Source: Siphonodentalium dalli (lineage: Eukaryota; Mollusca; Scaphopoda; Gadilida; Siphonodentaliidae). From it: a DNA stretch of 64,000 nt. The translations under genes and the position numbers were made by a program. The stretch is from the NCBI GenBank assembly GCA_032622095.1, contig CP136061.1:212816373-212880372 (forward strand). Reading direction: 5' to 3'. Below are positions 57,050-64,000 of this stretch, piece by piece (positions within the stretch are counted from its first letter, which is position 1; the number at the start of each line of letters is the position of its first letter). The notes under the pieces were generated by a model. It worked only from the letters and a program-made list of their open reading frames with translations. It ran no database searches and was not told the origin of the DNA.

Positions 57050-57495
57050 GTGGGGGAGCAATAATAAATTTATATATAATCATGCATCTCCAAAATATGA
57101 TTAATATAATGTTGTTGTATAAATATACCACAGTGTTACCGTTCTAATCATGGGTGGGGAGGGAGAGGGTACCAAAACAAATAAATTGCCGATTCGCACC
57201 AAATATATATATAATCATGTCCATGGGATGAGTAATCTAATTCGGCGGTGTAATGATGCCAAAGTGTTGCCGTTCGAGTCAGGGGCGGTGAGAAAGGGGC
57301 AACAAAATATATAAAATATGTTTTGTCGCCGATTTCCATAAATTTATATATAATCACCTCCGTGATGTGAAGAATCTAACGGTGTTGTACACGATGCCAA
57401 AGTGTTGTCGTTCGAGTCAGGGGTGAGACGGAAGGGGCACCAAAATCGATGAGAATAATTTTTGTAGCCAATTTCCATCAAATGTATATATGAAT
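57050..57495 (+). repeat. Minisatellite-like repeat, about 130-bp unit
   Basis: GATGCCAAAGTGTTG.CGTTCGAGTCAGGGG, CAAATGTATATAT-type and GTGATG.G.AATCTAA phrases recur at about 57130, 57250 and 57385. Inverted relatives lie at 57900-58470. Confidence 0.65.
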
Positions 57496-57501
57496 AGCAG
57501 A

Positions 57502-58921
57502 GTTACCCGGGGTTCCCTGTTTAAAGTGATATGGAACACTCCGTTTGGGAAATTTATGGGAATAGAGAGTACTCTTGCTCAAAGCACAAAGTAGTTATTG
57601 TCCCCCGAAACATTTTGGAGGATTATTATAATCAGCATACCGCAACCCTTACCCATAAACTCAGAGGGTGCCACTTTTAGAATTTTCAAACCACACCTTT
57701 ATATTGGCCGTATAGTGTGGAATACCTAATCTAATTAAATCTAAAGGAAATTGCTGACACAACACGGCTTTTTCAATACTGCTGTACCTATAGCTCTTCA
57801 CCCCAACGGCCGATCTGCCAACTTTGAACCACACACATTATGATGTCCTCCCCACACCCAACCCTGACTCAGATGGCGCCACGATTACAACCTTACACTA
57901 CACCAGTAATTCTTCTTTTCGTTGATATTTCTATATAGATCTGTAAAATTTGAAAGAAAACGGCGAAAATTAACATTGTTATTAATGCTGTTGTCTTCCC
58001 CTCCCATCCCTGGCCCCTACGCTGCCACTTGGCCATCTTTATCCACGCAATTAGATTCCTCTAGTCATGGATGATGTCTTTGTATAAGGTGGGAAATGGC
58101 GACAATTTTTTTTGTATTATCTACATGTATTTGCCCCCCCCCCCCCCTCCCTATCCCCATCCCTGACTCGAACGGAACCAATTTGTCGTCTTAAACTTTA
58201 TACCACACGATTATATTCAACGTAAAGTGGGGATGATTATATATACATTTTGAAAACAATCGGCGACAAAATTCGTGTTGTCAATTGGTGCCATTATTAT
58301 GATTATATATAAATGTTATGGAAATCAGCGATAACAAATATTAGTCGGTTGTGGCGCCCCCAATCCCTCCCGCTCATGACTCGAACGGCACACTTTGGTA
58401 CCTTTAAGCCACAACATTATACCCCTCATATAATGGAGACTATATATAACTTCTCCGGGTGATAAATCCGTCAACATTCATTAGGCCATGATAAAAATCT
58501 TCACCTGTGTACCAAATATGATCTACATGTAAACGTACCATTTCAAGAAATTATGTTGAATATTGCTCAAGTTATCACCCGGGCAGTCTAAACTCGTGTG
58601 AATTCTATGTCGACAAATGGGCATCATCCATCAAGTCATCGGACCGTGATCAAATTAGATTTTTACGTTTGTGTCCTTAAATACCAACTACATACAAAAT
58701 GCCATGGATTTCTGATTCCATAATGATGTTGAAGTTATGATCCGGACAACATGGATGGACGACGGACATACGTACTGACATGCTATATAATATATAATAT
58801 ATGCTGATTATAATAGTCCTCCGAAATGTTTCGTGTGACATTAACTTTGAGCAAGAGTACTCTCTATTCCCATAAAAGAGCCCCAAAACGGCGTGTTCCA
58901 CGTCACTTGAAACTGGGTAAC
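57502..58921. repeat. Large inverted-repeat pair (arms about 130 bp)
   Basis: 57502-57638 (GTTACCCGG..GGGAATAGAGAGTACTCTTG..AATCAGCAT) is the diverged reverse complement of 58801-58921. A related single arm occurs at 28835-28925. Possibly a foldback or TIR element with other repeats inserted. Confidence 0.7.
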
Positions 58922-59061
58922 ACCGGGGTGGCATTATATTGTTTAAAATATTGGATAATAAAAGGTTGTACCTACATACCCTATGTCTGTTTTAGGCCCT
59001 ATGCAACACGTGTCAATTACCACCGCCCGAGAATTTCGTTGCCGTTATCAATGCCATAATG

Positions 59062-59590
59062 ACCCCTGGTCAAGTGGTCCTGCTAATGTGCTATGATGCT
59101 GGCGAGTCCTGCTGAAATGTTATGATGCTGTTAATAGAACATTGAGGCTGTTATGAAAAAGTTCCGATATCTTATCTAAAGTTGTCATTTTCGCGGTGTT
59201 GTGTATAATCCGAGCGATTTGAGAAAAAGCCAGTGTCTGTATAAAACTTTCAAGAACATATATATTTTTTGGAACAATTTAATAATGACTGCGGTGGTGT
59301 TTGCAAAACGACATTAATAACCATCTTGATTATAGTCGATTTGCAACAATTAGTGTAATCAGTATTAAAATATTTCGCAATATATATGTTTTTGAATGTT
59401 TGATACACATACTGACTTTTCCTAGATATGTTCGGAACGTAAGATTATCCAAACACTGCGAAAATGACAACTTTAGAAAAAAATAACGGTACTTTTCTTT
59501 AAAATATTATTCTGTACTAACAGCATCATAGCAATTCAGCATGACCCACCAGCATAATAGCAAATTAGCACTACCACTTGGCCAGCGGTG
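59062..59590. mobile_element. Foldback MITE, family A, copy 2
   Basis: Left CCCCTGGTCAAGTGG..GCTATGATGCTG and right CAGCATCATAGCA..CCACTTGGCCAGCGG form TIRs of about 68 bp. Inner arms continue pairing (GTCATTTTCGCGGTGTT / CAAACACTGCGAAAATGAC). Confidence 0.85.
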
Positions 59591-61226
59591 ACAATTTAAT
59601 CATCAGGCTTTGCGTTGTCCGTGGCAAATTGTTTTTAAAAAAATGCAGAGAAACATTTAATTTGGTAAATTTGCAAACGTAGTCCCTTTCTGTATGAATA
59701 GTTTAAAATTGTTCTGCTTCGTAGAATAATGTAACCAGATATCCATCATTTGGCTGTCTGTTTTAGTTTTGAGTACGAAGTAATGCTACAGATGGCAGAT
59801 AAACCGGAATCGAAAAATAGAACGCTCATCATTGGGATATTTTTGTGCAGATTTTAGGCAAATGTATCCAATAAATGTTCTATTACATGCATAATAGTCC
59901 GAGTTAGTCCTGGTTAATCATTAATTTGTTTGTATAGTCTTGAGTAGCCTCGTAAAAATAATCACCCGCATCTCACTCCAGGAGAAAAACCGGACACTAC
60001 TCACAACAGTTAACTAATGTTAATGTAATGCCCTTAAAAATCATGTTATTGTTATAGTAGACTTTAGAAAATTATTTTAATATATCGGTCGCTGAATATT
60101 CACGCATGACGTCTTGTCTGAAATATTGTTTTGTCGATGTTTCGGCACTAGCCAGGTTCAGGCGCCGTGTGTGTAACTTGTAATGCGTGTTGTCATTGCC
60201 AACAGAGGTCATCTGACTCACGTGAACATTTGGCCCATGGGCACATGTGAAAACTGCCGAGAAGTGTTGTGCCCATATTTGAAATCATAACGTATTCCCT
60301 ATTTACAATAGAAGGGATTACAGCCTTCATAAATTGAAATTACGATTGAGCACATCCCGACCGTCTACTATGAGAAAAACCTGTAAGTTTATCAAAATTA
60401 TAACGTCAACCGTCTGTTCTCCAGGGCAGTAAATGAAGGTACACATTAGCGTCGTGTATCTTCGTCATTTACGCCCAATAAATCACTTCTTATTGATATT
60501 AAATAAAATATTTATGTTTTCAACATCCACCATACTTGTGTTTTTTAAATATTTGTCAAACTATATACCGTGTGCCGATGCTGTTAAGTTAAGGTAGCTA
60601 TATAAAGAATAAGTTGCATTGATAAAACATGAATACTCAGTTGCTTAACAGCCTCCGCTCACGGTATAATGGTCGAAATTTGTTTTATATATACATGTAT
60701 TCATTACACCTTCTCTTTGTACCACGTACACGTACGGTACATGCGACTGAAACTTGCTATTGTAAAATCGATGAAATGCATGCTCGTTCGCTGCTTACAG
60801 AAATGGCACTTCCCAATATATTTGTTCAAATTGACAACCCTCCATTGTATCAACAAAACGCTTCGGAACATATCACTGAAAAAGCTTAAATCGACTACGC
60901 GTACGTGTTCAATGACGAATTTCATCGATTGTATTATTAAATACATCGAAATGGCATAAATTATTCTAAGTAGTTATCGATGTTTTGCGGTGATTCCATT
61001 GTGCATGGCCTTTTACACTACTTCTGTTGATTCATATTGATCCTGTCCACCCAAGGTCACCACGGATCACGGCGAACAAATACCACGTGATCCACGGTGT
61101 GCTTAGTGTGTCCCCTCGGTTTTACGTGTTTTGCTTATTGCACACTCTGTGTATACTTTTGTAACCATCATATACAAATATGACTGCATGGTAAAGACGA
61201 AACCTGATTCTGTGTCATCCTTACAG

Positions 61227-61633
61227 GTAGACCATGCCCGAGTGATTACCGAAACGAAACTGATGGCACCAAACACATCTGCTTTAAAGTTGTTCTTGCT
61301 AAACTCAGCCATTACGACGCACGGGCAGCATGTCGATCCGAGGGAGGTCACTTGCTAAGGGTCAAGGACTTAGATATATGGAACAAGATGGCGGCCGTCG
61401 TTGGAGAAACAGGTTCGGATATAGATCATGCACCATCATGGTGCTGCTAATTGGTTATTTTGGTAGAGCTGATTTTGGTAGTGTAAGAAGGTGGAGTCGT
61501 TCTGGGGAATTACCGTTTATTTTTACAATAGAAACATACGGACATTCCGGTATAGTTGGAAGCGGTCCACACAACAATCGGAACTCCGGTTGTAATATGT
61601 GAAGTGACTGAACTGCGGAGTTCCGGAACATAA
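61227..61633 (+). CDS. PAN/C-type lectin protein, last exon: C-type lectin domain with two frame breaks
   Basis: After CTTACAG the frame (phase 1) reads CPSDYRNETDG, CFKVVL, SHYDARAACRSEGGHLLRVK, the classic first half of a C-type lectin domain, to about 61440. The main frame then meets stops; the neighbouring +2 phase carries lectin-like coding (LIGYFGRADFGSVRRWS) to about 61570, after which the original phase returns with TPVVICEVTEL and a TAA at 61631-61633. The exon length (about 135 codons) equals one complete domain. Either two compensating indels make it a pseudogene, or the assembly has indel errors. A donor CAG|GTTCGG at 61412 would be an alternative exon end. Confidence 0.62.
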
Positions 61634-61990
61634 AGTAACATAACACAGTTTTACACATTGTCATATACAAAGCATGCACAGGTGTGAATTAACGACGCGG
61701 GATTAGATTAACAGATTTGCATGATAAAATATCCGATCACCACAGTTGCAATAACAGTTTGACAAATAAGTTATTATTAAAAGTTAAGCTTATAATACGT
61801 GAGATGAATGGTAAATAATGAGCACCCGCTTGGGCATGAATTGACAAGTTGCATATGAAAAGCCAGCTGATTAATACAAAGAAATGTTGTAATTTCGAGA
61901 AAGCCTAATCTAACAAAGAAACAAACCTATCGCGAATACTATAGAAACGAACCACACATCTGATACAGTCAAACCAATGTAGATACACAA
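61634..61990. other. No feature seen
   Basis: Presumed 3' flank of the lectin exon; nothing recognised. Confidence 0.4.
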
Positions 61991-61994
61991 TGAA

Positions 61995-62120
61995 ATGGGT
62001 GCAGGACGTTTCGGCACCTGGACGTTTCGGCACTTGGTTTTCGAGACGTTTCGGCACCTGGGTTTTCGGCACTTGGTTGTTTCGGCCCAGGTACTTGGAC
62101 GTTTCGGCACTTCAAATACC
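61995..62120. repeat. Minisatellite GACGTTTCGGCACYTGG
   Basis: Six or so copies of GACGTTTCGGCACCTGG / TTTCGGCACTTGG with 0-12 nt linkers. The Arg/Cys-rich open frames across it are by-products. Confidence 0.85.
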
Positions 62121-63420
62121 TGTATGATTGTTTCTTGCGAGATAATTGCATGCTATTTACATGCAAATATCGGTAGCGATGGTGGAAATACATAGATGTT
62201 ACTTCTCACCGTTGCATTTTATAAGCATTTTGCGTTCGTTGACGCATTATAGCTTGTTTGTGTCGAAATACCTGCAAAACACGCAAGGCAAATTGCCAGT
62301 GTGTGAACGTACCCTTACTTTCATGGGGGTAGTTCTTTTGCTCATATCATAATCAGTATACGTAAATATGAGGACAAGTATGAAGCAACAGCATAAAGGT
62401 TTATATCCAAAATCGTACATTTCCATCGTGGTCGCTTCGATTAATCAATAATATGTTTCCGTATTTAGATTTACTATATTTATTCTACTGATTGACTTCA
62501 GCCGGGACTTGAGTACCAAATCCAATTCATTGTTGATCAATGTCTCCAATCTCCAATAAGAATAATAAATCAAATTTTCTGCTGGAAGATCCAAATATAT
62601 TTTAGAATTGGGCGAACCCAATATGTAACTTTTATCACCTGCCAGGTTTATTTTCAATAATGGTGGAGGGTTCAATTTTTCTATGCCTTGCTATGCTATG
62701 CTTTAAATGCCCACTTAATTTTCGAGTCTCCGATTAGTTTTTGTATAGTGACTTGATATACAGTTTTAATAACAATCTAATCCATAAAATATGATTAAAA
62801 TACTATAATTCATCAATATTTGAAAAAGTTGTGTCTCAGAAGATGCCCACAGAGAAATAGAAAACTGATAAAATTGGCGATAACGAATTAGCGATAAAAA
62901 CATCTGTATCGTTACCGCAGTTGCAATACAAGGAGCTCGTGATGTCGTTGACTGGTTCAATTTCATGAATGAACTGACGTCACATCAATCGCGTGAAAAA
63001 TCAAAACGACATTCCAACTTATATTCTTGAGTACTATAAACAAATAGTTCCTAGGTTTTAACATTAGTTGATTGCCTACCATCATGGGTATTATGGTATA
63101 ACATATCACAAAGTAACTAATATGTATATATTTGATGAGTATTTATTATACATTGTATAAAACACGCAGGTGTAAGCGATTTTGTCCATTGAATTGAATT
63201 TCATTTAGGCATATTCGCGTGAACTTGCAGGTTGGGAGAATTTAGCAAAGCGAGCTAATCGCGTGACACCGATACCCTTGTAGGTTGGGAGAATTTACTC
63301 AAGAAAACTAATCCTCGGACACAAATCCGACAATTTTGGCATTTACGAAAGCTCTGAAATGTAATTTGTGTGGTGTATTCTGTCACACCAATGGTAGATA
63401 AACGTTCTATATACACAATG
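62121..63420. other. No feature seen
   Basis: No supported gene or repeat. A short direct repeat (GGTTGGGAGAATTTA) occurs at about 63231 and 63284. Confidence 0.4.
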
Positions 63421-63555
63421 TGTTTGTAATGTTTCATGTATCGCAACTCGGCAAGTTTTCGTGACCATATAGCGACTCGGCGACCAAGGTCGCCTCGTCG
63501 CTATATGGCCACGAAATCAAGCCTCGTCCCGATACATGAATCGATACAAACACAT
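63421..63555. repeat. Long imperfect palindrome
   Basis: Centred near 63487: CATATAGCGACTCGGCGACC pairs with GGTCGCCTCGTCGCTATATG, then the arms continue with interruptions (TTTCGTG / CACGAAA, TGTATCG / CGATACA, TGTTTGT / ACAAACA). About 65 bp per arm. Confidence 0.8.
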
Positions 63556-63751
63556 TTTGTATATAACACATATGTATAATTCGGTGACGAATTGGCAGGC
63601 AAGTTTTCCAGCGTGTTAACATACTCAAAGACTGTTTCTTGAACTTATCGGCTGCACATCAAAGCAAAGAACTGTGGGCATTCATGGTCTAATCGTCACG
63701 TTGTGGTTGGAGGTTCGTGACAAATGCCGGCACAAGGCTGTCCGGGCCGTG

Positions 63752-63797
63752 ACGACATGAAGATTTTGTCCAAAGTTAACCAAAATCTTCATCATGA
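63752..63797. repeat. Short hairpin
   Basis: CATGAAGATTTTG and CAAAATCTTCATCATG flank a 12-nt loop. Nothing further is recognised to the end of the window. Confidence 0.7.
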
Positions 63798-64000
63798 AAT
63801 AGACATTTCAGACGTCATTTGAAAATTTCAAATAGGCATTATTTTTACATTGCATTTATAACATATTTAGAAGTATACATGTATGCATTACAAAGGAAAC
63901 ACAAATGATAATATATGAATGATGTATATCTGGTGCAAAGGGGATTGGAACAGAAGTTATAATTTTTTTTCTGGTATATAGTCTAAACGTCGAGTATTTT

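Larger units (their letters stand above)
55203..61226 (+). other. Intron of the PAN/C-type lectin gene, repeat-bearing
   Basis: Donor GTGCGT at 55203, acceptor TCATCCTTACAG at 61226. It contains the repeats listed at 57050-59590. 55300-57050 and 59600-61200 hold nothing recognised; a further small exon cannot be excluded. Confidence 0.5.

Overview
The window is animal nuclear DNA: AT-rich, full of interspersed repeats, with spliced host exons (a signal peptide + PAN exon and a C-type lectin exon whose intron phases match). The repeat types and the PAN/C-type lectin architecture suggest a marine invertebrate, most likely a mollusc or other lophotrochozoan. The species cannot be named from the sequence alone.

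Layout. 1-1264 is anonymous flank with one old dispersed repeat. 1265-25052 is a head-to-tail block of about a dozen non-autonomous Helitron-type elements: 5' TC ends of the form TCT..ATATATTTTGA, 3' hairpins followed by CTAG, and repeated direct CTAG|TC junctions. Their bodies carry tandem repeats, chiefly a 122-bp unit with an NRF-1-like palindrome and a 131-bp unit with TCAAGGTCA-type nuclear-receptor half-sites. One member is split by the main object of the window, a 12.8-kb, minus-strand, env-bearing Ty3/Gypsy LTR element (3808-16648). Its 600/598-bp LTRs differ at only two places and it has a 4-bp CTTG target duplication, so it is young.

The LTR element reads, on the minus strand: 5' LTR, ATG-less leader frame, gag (two zinc knuckles), pol in the -1 frame reached through a textbook U UUA AAC slippery site (protease, RT, RNase H, DDE integrase), a class I fusion-type env that lacks its own ATG and begins at a good splice acceptor, a short tail frame, and last a complete SGNH (GDSL-like) hydrolase with S12, G55, N84, D185 and H188 all present. 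An esterase gene downstream of env in an LTR retroelement is the strongest candidate here for something not previously described. The env frame is broken once before its membrane anchor, and a stop separates the anchor from the tail frame.

From 25 kb to 64 kb the DNA is mostly non-coding: foldback MITEs, TTAA-flanked piggyBac-like MITEs, arrays of a TTGCGCTTAAGCGCAA palindrome, minisatellites and long hairpins. Host coding signals are few: a two-exon PAN/C-type lectin gene on + (54854-55202 and 61227-61633, the lectin exon with two compensating frame breaks), a cysteine-rich CRC/CXC-like 107-codon frame on minus (42630-42953), a possible small secreted Cys-rich protein on minus (43888-44151), and a broken unidentified coding remnant on minus (about 50582-51070).
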